From Zingiber officinale (lineage: Eukaryota; Streptophyta; Magnoliopsida; Zingiberales; Zingiberaceae), in contig NC_056001.1 of the NCBI RefSeq assembly GCF_018446385.1, forward strand, positions 12,208,672 to 12,272,671: DNA of 64,000 bases. The letters run 5' to 3'. Below are positions 34,168 through 46,700 of the stretch, piece by piece. Both the position numbers and the translations under genes were made by a program. The notes below the pieces were generated by a model. It searched no databases, was not told where the DNA came from, and saw only the letters and a list, made by a program, of their open reading frames with translations. How positions within the stretch are numbered: position 1 is the stretch's first letter; the number at the start of each line of letters is the position of its first letter.

Positions 34168-36886
34168 ATGAGCATTAGCGGAAACATGAAATCTCCCCTC
34201 TTGCTTCTCTTGTTGTTGTTGACTCTGGGCTTCCTTACCAAAACCACAAGCTCGTGCCTTGCTGCCGAGAGAGATGCTCTACTTGAGTTCCGAGCTGGGA
34301 TGAACGGTACGCTTAAAAGAATGCCTTCTTGGGAAGAAGAAGACTGCTGCAACTGGGAGGGAGTTGTCTGCCACCCCACAACCCGTCATGTGGTGAAGCT
34401 CAAGCTCAGCGAATGCATTCAAGATTCCAAGGGCCAGGTTCATCAGATGATCAATTCATCATTGCTTGCTTTAACTGAGCTGAACCACTTGGATCTCAGC
34501 TACAATCATTTCTACAATGTGCCTATCCCAAAATTTATAGGTTCTTTCAAGAAATTGAAATATCTCAACCTCTCTAACTCATTCTTCATTGGAGGTATTC
34601 CTCTGGAGTTCAGGAACCTCACCCACCTACGTTACCTGGATTTAGATAATGCTCTAGATCCGAAACAACAACATGTTGACGATCTTGACTGGCTCACCCA
34701 TCTTTCTTCTCTTAAACACTTAGACATCAGTGGGTTGCTACTCCCTAGTTTAACTGATTGGCTCCTGCCATCCAACTTACACGGGTCTCTCACTGCGTTG
34801 ATAACTAGGGGCTGCAACCTTAATTCCATCCCAGTGTCTCCATCTAATGCTAACTTCACATCTCTTGAGATCCTTGACATCTCTGACAATCATTTCCATA
34901 CCACCTAGCCTCAGTGGGTCTGGAATATCACTAGCCTTACACATCTCGATCTTGGTTTTGCGGAATTCTATGGCACAATTCCTGAAGCCATCGGAGCATT
35001 GACCTCTCTTACATACCTTGATTTATCAAACAATTATATTGAAGGAACTATACCCAGAGCGATAACACATCTACTGCGATTGGAATCACTAAGTTTGCAG
35101 GGCAATCAACTGAGTGGAAGTTTGGGCAGTTGGATTGAGCATTTGACAAGTCTCACATTAATTGATTTGGGTCATAATATTCTTAATGGCTCAGTACCTA
35201 CAGGAATTGGAAAGCTTTCTAATCTCACCTCTTTGTCTCTTTGTTATAATCAACTCCAAGGCAGTGTATCAGAGATCCACCTGGAGAACCTAACACGACT
35301 AGAAGTTTTGGACTTGTCTTATAACTACCTAAAGGTATCTTTTGATCCCAACTGGGTTCCTATTTTTCAACTTGTTCTTGTTCAACTCAGTGGTTGCGAA
35401 ATAGGGCCACAAATTCCAAGATGGTTGCAGTTACAAACAAGAATAGATACCTTGGATTTGTCCAACAATAAAATTGCAGAAACATTGCCGAGTTGGTTGG
35501 TGAATGTTTCATCTTCCACTCTTACAAGTTTACACCTCTCAGGAAACCAAATTAAAGGTAAACTACCAACATTTTCAGATGCTTCGAGATTGATCAACTT
35601 AAGGCTGGACACCAACCAATTTGAAGGCCAACTGGATGATCTTTTTTCATGCAATTATTCCTCCACCCAAGTACGTACAGTTACCGTCATGGTCCAATAT
35701 TCTTGAGTTGTCACTCTCAAATAATAAGCTGGAAGGTGTCATACCGTTGTTCGTTTGCAATTGGACAGGTCTAGATTTTCTTCACTTATCAAACAACAGT
35801 TTGACTGGCGAAATTCCTTACTGCTTAGGGGAATCATTAAAAGGTCTTGTTACACTGAATTTGGCCAACAATATTTTGTTTGGAAAAATTCCAACAACAT
35901 TTGGTTCTTTGTTGCTGCTTGCACAATTAGTATTGAATAATAATGGTTTTTCTGGTCAGCTACCTTCATCGTTGCAAAATTGTACATATTTATCTTATCT
36001 TGATCTGTCTCATAATGCATTCTCTGGCAACATACCGCCATGGATGGGAGAAAGTCTACAGGGGTTACAAGTATTTCGTCTTGGTTATAATATTTTCTCA
36101 GGTGACATTCCTCAGCAGCTTTTACTACTTGAAGAACTTAAAATATTGGATCTTTCAAACAATAACTTCTCAGGATCCTTGCCTTATTACCTTGGTAATT
36201 TTACGGCCATGGCATCTATTTCACGTTCGTTTGAATTCACAGAATATGTTGATTTAGTTATACCAACAAAGGGAGGAAACCTTCATTATCCTTATAAGTC
36301 AGATTTAACCACAAGTTTAGACTTTTCTGGAAATAATCTAACAGGGGAAATCCCTCCAGAAATTGGACGCCTTACAGGACTGCATAATTTAAACCTCTCC
36401 AGAAATCATTTGAGTGGTAAAATTCCTCAAGAACTAGGAGAGATCACGTTACTAGAATCTCTTGACCTATCATTTAATGACCTCTCTGGTACGATTCCAA
36501 ATAGTTTGGCAGACTTGAACTTTCTCAGCTACATAAATCTGTCTTATAACAATCTGATGGGGAGGATACCGTCTGGTTCTCAACTTCAAACTCTGAGTGA
36601 CCCTTCTAGGTATATGGGCAATCCTCGGCTCTGTGGGCCGCCAGTTTCCAGTGGTTGTTCGGTAACGGAAACAGTTGACAAAGTTCAGAAAATGAGAAAT
36701 TTTGAATGGATTTGGCTTTCTATTGCTGTGGTGCTTGGATTTCTGATGGGGATTTGGACCTTCTGTGGCATCCTCTTCTTCAAAAGAGAGTGGAGATATG
36801 CATACTTCCGAGGGATTGATAGCTGGTATGATCGAATTTTATTGCAACTGCTCTTCTGCCTTGCTCGGTTAAGTGGACAAGACTGA
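34168..36886 (+). pseudogene. Broken receptor-like protein with leucine-rich repeats (EIX/Cf-like RLP)
   Basis: Intronless frame from ATG 34168. Order: hydrophobic signal peptide (LLLLLLLLTLGF), LRR N-terminal cap (AERDALLEFRAGM ... DCCNWEGVVC) and many LRRs with LxxLxLSxNxLxGxIP. A non-LRR island lies around 36.20-36.30 kb, then the last LRRs, a C-terminal cap, one membrane helix (about 36.71-36.78 kb) and a short basic tail without kinase. This is the layout of EIX2-type receptor-like proteins, which sense microbial ligands at the plasma membrane with partner kinases such as SOBIR1. Two lesions: an in-frame TAG at 34906-34908 (the frame continues LRR-like afterwards) and a one-base frameshift in the T run near 35641-35646, after which LRRs resume in another frame. 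Both are cleanly local, so decay is recent, or one may be an assembly error. Confidence 0.9.
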
Positions 36887-37117
36887 GCTGATTACTCCAA
36901 AGCAGCAAAATAAAATACACTAATGAATCACTAGAATTTCTTATGTGTTGCATCTCCATTGGACAGAAAAGAATAAATATCTTTATGTAATGTTTTCCTT
37001 TCTGGAGGATGTGTAATGTTCTAGTATCAACGTTTAGTATATGAACTCTGGTTAATGCTTTATGATGTGGTGGTACCAAGAGGGCGCCATACGACGTCAA
37101 GAAGTCAATATAAGAGA
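36887..37117. other. 3' flank of the receptor-like pseudogene
   Basis: Short AT-rich stretch that would be its 3' UTR; ends where the gypsy LTR begins. Confidence 0.4.
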
Positions 37118-37544
37118 TGATGTAGTGATTTGATTCATGGTCAATATAATCCTATTCTAGCCGATCGACTATTGTCCCTCCCGATCGGGTGCTAATCAAG
37201 CCGATCGAGCATAGACATGACACTCACATGTGCCGAAGTGGACAAGGTATATCCTTGGGGAGCTGGTAAGACCGATCTCCTATCTTATTTTAATATCTCC
37301 TGTAGTTGAGTCACCAATAAGGAAATCCGTACCCTCTTGACTTGAGAAAATGTTATCCTGGCACTATTTATATCTTGGTGCATGGAAAAGAGGAACAATC
37401 AGAAGGTACAAAACAATAATCTTCCTCATTTGATGCGGTTTCATTAATTATACAAGTATTATAGCTTCATTAAATACTTGGAAAAAGAAAAAAAATATAA
37501 AGATCCTCTATAATTAATACAACATCATTAAATAGGGGAAGAAG
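37118..37544 (+). mobile_element. 5' LTR of a Ty3/gypsy element, first part (continues at 56243)
   Basis: It begins about TGATGTAGTG (start uncertain by a few bases) and stops at the insertion site of the large copia-type nest (AGAAG, 37540-37544). Downstream of the nest it resumes at 56243 with a TATAAAA (56261-56267), and ends near GTAGGATTA (56405-56413). A gypsy-type primer-binding/leader region follows (TTGACATCGTCTGTGTGAA). Confidence 0.55.
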
Positions 37545-39117
37545 TGTTAAGACACTTTGGAGCTAGAGGGGATGGGAATAGCTCATCTTGCTCGCTAACT
37601 TGCTTCGTAGATGTTGTTGCAGCGGATAAACTCAAAGCAAAGCTCCCCAATGCTAACACAATGATTTATTTGTTATCCACCTCAAGATGAGATGATTAAT
37701 TCAAGGATCCTGCCCTCTCTCACACATTCACTATCAAAACACTCCTCAGAAACACTCCAGAGGTGGAGAAATCTCATACAAACTCACAATACAACAAGAA
37801 TAAAAGAGAAGCTAGTACAATAGAAATCTTACAAGATTTACACAAATGAAACCCTAGCTAGCTTCTTCTTATTGTCGGGAAACGCCTCTTGACCTTGGAA
37901 GTGCAGCAACACTTGACTCCAAGAAGATTCAAGAACTGGTGGTGATGATCTGTGAGCTCAATGAAGAGAGTGGGAGAGAAGAGTTGATGAACAATATACG
38001 CGCCCACCTTTTTCTTCAACTCTTCGAGTGTCTTAATCGATTAAGAATCTTTTTAATCGACTACCACGTCAGCAACCTGTATAATGACTACTTTTCTGAA
38101 TCTTAATCGACTAACCCAATCGCTTACGCATGCCTAATCAACTAGCCCGATTGATTAGGCATGCTTATGTTTACGTGAGAATGGTCCGTAAGTGATTGCT
38201 CTAATCGCTTAAGATGTGCCTAATCGATTAGGCACCTCTATATGCACTGGCGTCAAATGGCTTAAACGACTTAATTGATTACCGTAATTGATTAGAGCAA
38301 TCGATTACGTCCCTTTCTGTTTCAAACAGAGAGTTCCTTAAGTGATTAAACATTTTGCTTAATCGCTTACCACATAGTGTAATCAATTAACCTAATCGAT
38401 TACCAAACGCTAACTTCTAAACGTAAGTTTAGGGTTCTTTGCCCAACATTTGGTCAACCGTGACCAGTTGGGACTCCTTATTGCCTAGCATTTAGTCAGC
38501 CTTAACTGTTGGGACTTCTTCACCAAGTGTCTAGTCAACTCTTTAACCCACTTGGACTTTTCTCCTTGTGCTAAGTGTCCGATCACTCCTTTAACCCACT
38601 TGGACTTCTAATCACCAGGTGTCCGGTCAACCATTGACCCACCTGCACTTTCAACTGTCTGGCTTCACTCATCAGGATTTTCTCACTGCCTAGCATCACT
38701 CACTAGGGCTTTTCATCTGCCCGGCTTCACTCACCAGGACTTCTCACCTGGCTTTATTCACCAGGATTTTCCATATGTTCGACTTCACTCATTAGGACTT
38801 CCCAAAAACCTAGCTTCACTCACCAGAACTTTCTAGTCAAGTATTTAGTCAACCTTAACCTACTCGACTTTTCTTCTTCTACCAACCATCCTGTTGGTCT
38901 TACCCTTACCTAACCTTCAGAACTTCTCAGTCAAGTATCCAGTCAACCTTAACCTACTTGGATCTTCTCACATCAAACTGGTCAACCTTGACCAATCTCT
39001 CCAAATGGACGATTGCACCTGCAATCTCCATATATTGTCAAATATCAAAACTCAAACTTAAGTCAATTCAAGCTTAGTCAAACTAGTCAACCTTGACCTA
39101 GAAAAATTGCACCAACA
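37545..39117 (-). repeat. Left (3') LTR of the outer element
   Basis: 1573 bp. Holds many ATCGATTA words (about 38.03-38.41 kb) and a decayed repeat with CACTTGGACTT (about 38.44-38.96 kb). Confidence 0.9.
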
Positions 39118-40642
39118 ATATTTTCTTTTTGATATTTGACAATATGTTTAATTTAAGCTAATCCCATAGCCTAAACTCCTTCTTCATGCCAAAGCATGAA
39201 TGAAGGTTTATTTCATTCTCCCCTCAACATATGGGTTTCACAATCTCCCCCTGTGAACACGGAGAATTTCCTAACTTAAACCCTACATTCTCTTCCTTTC
39301 GCACACATCAAAGACTCTTCTCCTAAAGAGTTATCTCATGTTGTTCACAATCTTACTTGTTATTCACAACATCACTATGAAGGTCTCATATCCTTCATTG
39401 TACCCAATGCTCACCCTTGAGTATTAATCATTCATGACAATGAAGATTTTCCATCTTCCATTATCTCTAATGCTCAACCTTGAGCATTCATAATGATGAA
39501 TGTTTTCAACCTTCAATTGTTTAAAAAAATCTAAGTCATATCTTTAAGGAATAACTCCCTCTCAAACATACTCTAAACTTCTGTTATTGCATCAACAATG
39601 AGCTGAAATTCTTAAATATTTAGGAAATCCAAAATATGAAGTTTTGATGTTCAAAATTTAACTTTGAAACTAAACCCCTTATCCTAAACTCCAACTTAGT
39701 TTTCTTTTAACCAATCATTTCTTGTTTCAACAAGAAAATTACCCTTAAATATTTATCTAAGCATTTCCTAGGGTTAGAAATGGTTATCACGACTAAACAT
39801 GACTTAATGGATTGAAATCAGACCATTTAAACCAAAATCAACATTCTTAATCAATTGGTGTTAGCTACCAATCGATTACAGTCTCTCTTATCGATTAAAG
39901 TTGGGATTTAATCAATTACCATGCGTTAATCAATTGATGTAATCGATTAAAACCTTTAATCAATCACCTAATCGATTTTGCGAGCCTATGTGCTCGTGGA
40001 AATGCACTATAATCGATTGGGGTCTGGTAATCGATTGACCCAATCGATTACCACAACTGAAATTCTGAAATCGATTTTAACTGAATCTAAGAAATGTATA
40101 AATAATTCTACAAAATTTTAAAAATCATAAAATTTGTGTAGACATTATTTATGTATATACTATCATGAAAAAAAATAATTTTCTAAGAAAATAATTTATA
40201 TTTTCAAAGATTGACACAAACTTAGAAACTCTTGAAAACTTCAATGTTTTGCTCTAGTTTGGGTTTAACTATGTAATGATGATTACTATTAAAAGATAGC
40301 TTTCATCAAGATTTTCCAAAAGTATTTTGAAATAATTTTCAAAATCAATTTTCAATCACGATCTTTGGGCTAAATGCACATGACTTATATATTTACTTGC
40401 CCAATAATTGGATAACACATAACTATATGTTTCGATAAATTTAAAACTCAAAGTGATCCACCAAATTAACATCTTAAGTTTTGTTCATCATCTTAACATC
40501 TCACTTGTATCTATTGTGTTTTAACCAAATTGTGCCAATTTAATTAGGTCTAAATCTTTAAATTTTAGCACATTTTACTCTTCTAAAAAGAGTAACCATT
40601 TAATTCTTCTCATTTTCAAGGAGTACAACTACCTTAAAAATG
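39118..40642 (-). other. Non-coding 3' region of the outer element
   Basis: AT-rich. Contains a second cluster of TAATCGATTA-type words (39.84-40.08 kb). The polypurine tract lies next to the left LTR (minus strand AAAAAGAAAATAT). No pol reading frame. Confidence 0.6.
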
Positions 40643-40761
40643 TCATCCAAGTGTCAACTTCTTCAAGGTTAGGTTAACTACTCTTCCAATTAAAGTTGAC
40701 ACTCTCCAAACCCATTTAGGGTGTAGAGACACACTCCTAGGAATCCAAAACTGATTGGTGT

Positions 40762-42093
40762 TGTTGGTGCAGGAAGTATCCGACGATTGAACCTATATTT
40801 TGATTATGTCAAAGGGTTCAAGTTAAGTTGTGTTGTTATCTAATGTGCTTGAATGAGTTTGTAGGAAAGTTTTAATTGCGGTTAGGCAGGTGGAAAATTC
40901 TAAGGGGCGGTAACCTTAGGTCCTAGGGGGTGATAATCCTAGGTAGTAGAAAACCCTAAGGGGCGGTAACCTTAGGTCCTAGGGGGTGGTAACCTTAGGT
41001 GGAAGAAAATCCTAAGGGGTGGCAACCTTAGGTCCTAGGGGGTGGTAACCCTAGGTGGAGGAAATCCTAAGGGGGGCTAACCTTAGGTCCTAGGGGGAGG
41101 TAACCCTAGGTGGTGAAAAATCCTAGGGGGTGGTAACCCTAGGTCCTAGGGGGTGGTAACCCTAGGCGAAAAGTTCAGTCAATCTGGAGGGTCGGACTAG
41201 CATCAGGTATGCTCTCCAGAGTGGAGTAGGTGAGGACGCGTTTCCCAGAAGATGGAACAGTAGGCGTCGATTCGACCTAGGATTTCCGATAGGAAATCCG
41301 AAGTCCGAACCGGGCAGTCCGTGACTGCCATACTTTCATATTATTATGTTTATTGTGTGTGCTAACTTTGTTTTATAAGATATGTGGTCGGTTTGTGGAC
41401 TAACATATTTTGCAGGGACAAAGAAGCAAGATTAGCCTCGGATGAACAGTACCCGAGGCGCCCTCATGGAGCTTGAGGTGCCTCGAGTGCAAAGGAGCAG
41501 AGGTTGTGCGCAATGGAGCTGGTGGCGCCCTCATGGTGGATTGAGGCGCCTCGGACAGCAGGTTGGAGGCGCCTTCAAGGCTTTTAGAGGCGCCTTCAAA
41601 TGGATCAGCGACGACTTCTTCAGCATCTATCCGCGCGGCTGACTAGGCTCGTTGGAGGCGCCCTTAAGGGGCTTTGAGGCGCCTCCAACAACCTTTATAT
41701 GGGGTATTCGACCAACACCTCAAACCATCAATTCTAAAGTGATTCATCCTTCGTGTGCTGCTCAAGAAACGACCCAGTTAAGCTACGTCAAGTCCCCGAC
41801 AACCCGGAGCTTCGAGATTTCGAATTTTGTTGTCGGTATAGCATTTATTGCATTTAATTGTAAACACTTATTGTATTGAATTTATGATATTATAGTTGTT
41901 GCCCACCGAAAGCGATCAACGATCGCGGACCTTGAAGTAGGAGTCGCCTAAGGCTCCGAACCAAGTAAATCTTGGTGTCCTTGTGTCTTGCTTTTATTTT
42001 CTATTCCGCTGCTTTACTCTTGTCGATTTTCGAATCCGAAACGTGTGAAAACCACGAGCGCTATTCGCCCCTCTAGCGCTTCTCGATCCTACA
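40762..42093 (+). mobile_element. Solo LTR, 1332 bp, in the outer element
   Basis: TGTTGGTGCAGG...CGATCCTACA, flanked by GGTGT (40757-40761) and GGTGC (42094-42098), four of five identical. The outer gag frame continues on both sides. It contains a 55-bp tandem repeat and many GAGGCGCCTC palindromes (41.44-41.69 kb). Its start resembles the LTRs at 48753-49839 and 56809-57960 (in reverse) and at 58534. Confidence 0.85.
40895..41168 (+). repeat. 55-56-bp tandem repeat inside the solo LTR, about five copies
   Basis: The unit is roughly CTAAGGGGCGGTAACCTTAGG then TCCTAGGGGGTGGTAACCCTAGGTGG. AAGGGG cores start near 40902, 40958, 41013, 41069 and about 41124. Each half-unit is itself an inverted CCTAGG/TTAGG pair. 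Confidence 0.85.
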
Positions 42094-42519
42094 GGTGCTA
42101 CTTGGGTGTTCTAGGTATTTACTAGGGATAACTTCCCTTGATACCTTCCTAATGACCTTCCTAGGTTTCTTAGAAGCCTTGATCATGTTAAACTCTTCCA
42201 GGTCAACTCTAGGGATACCTTTCCTTGTGACCTTTTTAGTGACTTTCTTAGGCTTCTTAAAAGCCTTAGTCGCATTAGTCTTCTCAAGGTTGACTCTAGG
42301 GATGACCTCCCTTGTAACCTTGACTTGACCCCTAAACTTAGGTTTAATTCCATAATTATATGGAACTTGGCTCTTGCCTATCTATTCCTAGGTTTTGTCC
42401 ATTTGACCTCTTTAAGACATTTTCCATTTTTATAAGGGGTTTTTCTAATTTTTCAAGCCTTGACTTCAATGCTGGGTTTTCCATTCTTAAATCCTTATAT
42501 TTGAATTTTTCTTAATTCC

Positions 42520-44146
42520 TGATAGAATCGTATTGTCGTGATACTATATAAAAAAGAATTAAGTACAGAATCTATCTACGCTAATATAGCATAAAGATGA
42601 CTCGGGTTATCTCCCAACGAATGTAATGATAGGATGATAGTTCTTAGGATTAATTATTGCTTTCGAGGTTTTTGATATGAAAATAGGGGATTTAAATTTT
42701 GGATTCTAAGACTAAAAAATGAAATAGCAATGTATGTATGAAATCTAATCCTAATTAATGAAAGACAATGCAGGTAAGAAAACCTAGTTTAACTTAAACT
42801 ATGATTACAAGGAAATTAAAGACAACATAAAGTAAGCAAATAATGAAATTAAGCATGGAACATAATCTAACCTTACCTAATTGCAATTAAATGAAGACAT
42901 AAACATAAGAGAACCATGAAACATTCAATTAACATAGCATTGCAAGAATCTAAGCTAAGAAAATGTAAAACTAGGATGACAAAGATGGTTGGTGCATTTC
43001 ATCGAACACTTGGTGAGTATTAAGCAAACTAAGCAAAGTACGTGCAACTTGAGCATTGGAGATCATCAAGTAATACAACCATTCAACACACAATCGAACC
43101 CAATCAACTCAACACAAAGAAATAACTAACAATAAGCTCAAAGAAACTCTAAAGAAAGGAACAACCCAACACATCGGAATGGCTTCGGATGGAGGCTACT
43201 GGGCTGGATCTCCCTCTTCTGACCGAAGAGCAAGATGATCAGAGATGACTGGATGGAACAACAGTAGCTGGAAGCGATGAGAAGATGGTGTCGGGGCTGA
43301 TGTGCGTCCGGGAGAAGTTGCCCGCGTGAGGGCCTCTATCCGTGAGTTGAGGGATGCAAATGAAGGTACGTTGGTGGCGGTGAAGAGGTGGAGAAGGCCG
43401 TCGACCTTGGTGGTGACAGAAAGGAGATGAAAGAAGGGCGGCGGTGTCGCGTGTGAGCGTTGGCCTGGGGTCAGGTGCCATGATTTACCTCCCTCGTGAT
43501 GGCCTGGGGTCAAGTGCGGTGAGGGCGCTGGGGGCGAGTGATTTCGCCTTTTGCCACGTTGGGGGAAGCAGAATGAGAGAGCCGAGAAGATGCAATCCTC
43601 TCTTCTTTTAGCTACTGTGCTTCCTCAATTTGATTTCCTAGATTTGATCGGACGATCAAGATTGTCACAGATCTAGGTGAATGGATAAGATCTAATCTAA
43701 GTTAATGGTCAAGATCAGCTAAAACTAGTTGAATGGTCAAGATGGCTAGATCTTAATGAACAGCTCGGATTATCCTAGATCTACATAGATTGACTAAAAT
43801 AAACTAGATCTTGATAAACAACATGAATTAATCAGATCTGGGTCCTTTGATTAATTTACTTCAGATCTGGATCAAGAGTTTATATTGATCCTGTTTGATC
43901 TCTTTTAGTTGATCTCCAAATCAAGCTAGATTCGATCCAACTTGACCCTAATCCATGACTTTTTGAATTTCCTACAAAACCACATTAAAAACATAAGATT
44001 TAATTCTACAATTGTAGAAAATTTACAATAAAGTCTAAAATAAATTCCTACTCATAATTCATGATATAAACATCAAATTTATTATACGAGAAGGTAAAAA
44101 TGTCAAATTTAAGAGTCAAAATAATAGATAAAAATGCTAGTTATCA
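42520..44146 (-). mobile_element. Solo LTR (or LTR-like unit), 1627 bp, in the outer element
   Basis: Ends TGATAG...TTATCA (TG...CA), flanked by identical ATTCC (42515-42519, 44147-44151). Read on the minus strand it starts TGATAACTAGCATTTTTATC, a common start of plant LTRs. The outer gag continues on both sides with a one-base slip. Frames inside (43.2-43.5 kb, minus) are GC-rich and show no domain. An internal partner LTR is absent. Confidence 0.8.
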
Positions 44147-44480
44147 ATTCCCTTGGGGCATTTTTCTTTTTAGGTATATACCTAAAATCCTTAGTCTTAT
44201 TGTCTAATTTGTTATCTACCTTCCTAGACTTAGGTACAGTATTTTTGGCATAGGTATAGTAGTTTTGGCATGATAGGCTACATATTTTTTCCTTAACTCT
44301 ATTATGTTTCATATTTTCATGATAAATAACATTAAAGTGATATAAATTTAAACTAGCATGTTTTTTTTTTTTTTTATCATTTTTCAAAGGAATTGTATTA
44401 ATAAATAATACCTCGGGTTTGCTCTTAAGAGCTCCCCCTTGAATTGAGTTTCCTCCTTTAAACTTGGTCGGTTTCTTCTC

Positions 44481-45444
44481 TATTGGTCCCTTGGAGGTCG
44501 GCTAGAAGGGGGTGAATAGCTTGCATAATAAATTCAAACAAAACACCTTCCTCGAAACTTATAGTTTGATTAAAATAAACACTTGCATAAAAAAATTAAG
44601 AGCCTAATTAAAAGGAAGAGGTACAGAAAGAGTTACTTGGTTTGCAATCAGCGGATTGCTAATCCAAGTAAATTAAAACTCACTAAAAAATTTCCTTTGG
44701 GCGGAGTAGTCTCTTATAGAAGTCAAAGCTCATAATTACAAAGCTAAATTCAAATGGAATTATTTTTAAGTGTTGTATCTAACTTCTGGGATCATGACTG
44801 TATTTATAGCCCTGATCGAGGCGCCTGAAAGGGTTCTAGGCGCCTGGAGGGGGATAAAATTTTATCTCCATCGCAACGGATCACGACATCTGACTTTGCG
44901 ATAAAATTTCTGGTCCAGGCGCTTGGACCCTCTCTGGGCGCCCGGACCCGCTTAAATCTGATCCGCATTCGAGGGTGCCTCTAGGGGCGCCCTTGGCACC
45001 CGAGGTGGTCTGGGCGTTTGGACCAGATCCGGACGTCTGGAATTGCTCCAGGCGCCCGGACCATAGTCAACATCCAGTTGACTTTTCGTCCGGGCCTTCC
45101 GCTCCAGCTCCGCTTATTTGGGTGATTTCGGTCATCCGAAATTCAACTCACCTGAACCTATTTTCCGGCCTTCTCAAGCAACCTTCCGCTTCAGCTTCTC
45201 GTCACTTGGAACCGCCACACATTTCCTTCCCGTCTTCCAGCGCACTCTTCCGCAGCACCTTGTCCCTCGGACGCACCGCGCGAGGCCGTTGACTCTCTCC
45301 CGTGTCATCCTTCTCGCTAGCTGCGTCTTTCTCTTGACTTCTTGTACTCCTAAGTTCCTACACACTTAGACACAGGGCATCAAAACATAACAAAACCTAA
45401 CTTGACTTGATTGATCATATCAAAACTACCACGGGATACTTACA
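44481..45444 (-). repeat. Left (3') LTR of element A
   Basis: 964 bp. Contains GC-rich GGGCGCCCGGAC/AGGCGCCTGG palindromic words between 44.82 and 45.07 kb. Confidence 0.9.
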
Positions 45445-46700
45445 ATTTCTTCCTTTTTGATGTGAGAAACCCAATTTAAGTTAGGGTAAATCAAGAAACA
45501 GATAACAAGGTAATAAATTTTGTAAGTACAAAATGTACAAAAAAAAAATTAGATAAATTATCCTCCCTCTAAACTTAATCTTCACTTCTCCCCCTTTGAT
45601 CACATTAAAAATATGGGTTATCCATGAAAATAACTTGAAATAAATGTAAAATAGAGTCTAATGGTAAAAAAATCGACTATCATCCAGAAAAGATCATAAA
45701 GTTGAAATTTCAAAAATCTGGATAAACTACTTTTAAAAAATTAATTAAAAAAATTATATTTAGAAAAAATCTAAAAAATTTTATAACAGTTGAACAATCA
45801 TATATAAAGAAAAAATATATATTTTTTAAAAAAATTATATTATTTTAAGCAGAAATAAATTCTTTTCTACATAAAGATATATTTTCCAAAAATCTGCTTA
45901 AAAAATAGTTATTGACCTCAAAGATCTTAAAATATTTTCTGAGAATGTATAATAGCAAATAACTTTGCAGAAAAAATAAAATTTAAAAAATTAAAATTTT
46001 GAGAGTTTTTAATATTAAGATTTTTTAATTGGATAAATAATTTATAAAAAATTCACCAATAGTCAAAAACTTTTGAAAAAATTCTCTTAAATAGAGAAAA
46101 TAATAAAGTTCTAAAGAAAAATAAATTTTATAAAAATAACTTTGCGAAATATTTTTAAATAGACAAATATAATTTTTCTTAAACAATTCATACAAAATAA
46201 TTTAATGGTTAGAAAAATTTGAAATTTTTCCTATTGATAAGTGATAAAATTATCTTTCTAATAAAAAAAATAAATTCTAATTAATTTCTAAAAGAAATCG
46301 TGCAAAGCAATTTATTTGTAAGCAAAAAAATTTTAAAAAATAAGGCATGCATAACAATTTAACGTAAGCATGATTTTAGAATCCAAAATAAATTACTTTC
46401 TACAAAATTAATAAGATTTTTTTTCAAAATATTTTTTTGGTGATAGTTTTCTAATTTGGTTCTTAAGATATCTATAATACCAATTAAATCCTGAATAATT
46501 TCGAGCTAGTTGAACATGTGAGCATGCAAAATTTTTTAAATTTTCTATTTCTATTTTCAACTTTTTATTTTGTCAAAATCTTCTAATCGACAGGGTATTG
46601 AAAAGGTTAGTTTTAATTCATGATTTTCTTTTTTATATTTTATATTTTCAATTTCTAATTTATAGGTATTTTTTGATAATATTTTTATGAATTTAAATAA
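45445..46700 (-). other. AT-rich non-coding 3' region of element A
   Basis: Very A-rich on the plus strand, with long AAAAATTTT runs; no reading frame. The corresponding region of element B (50846-51588) is similar but shorter. Confidence 0.6.

Noticed and set aside
43196-43513. Pro/Ser/Thr-rich frames as a gene
   Set aside because: They lie inside the unit 42520-44146 bounded by TG...CA and identical ATTCC duplications; composition is that of an LTR.
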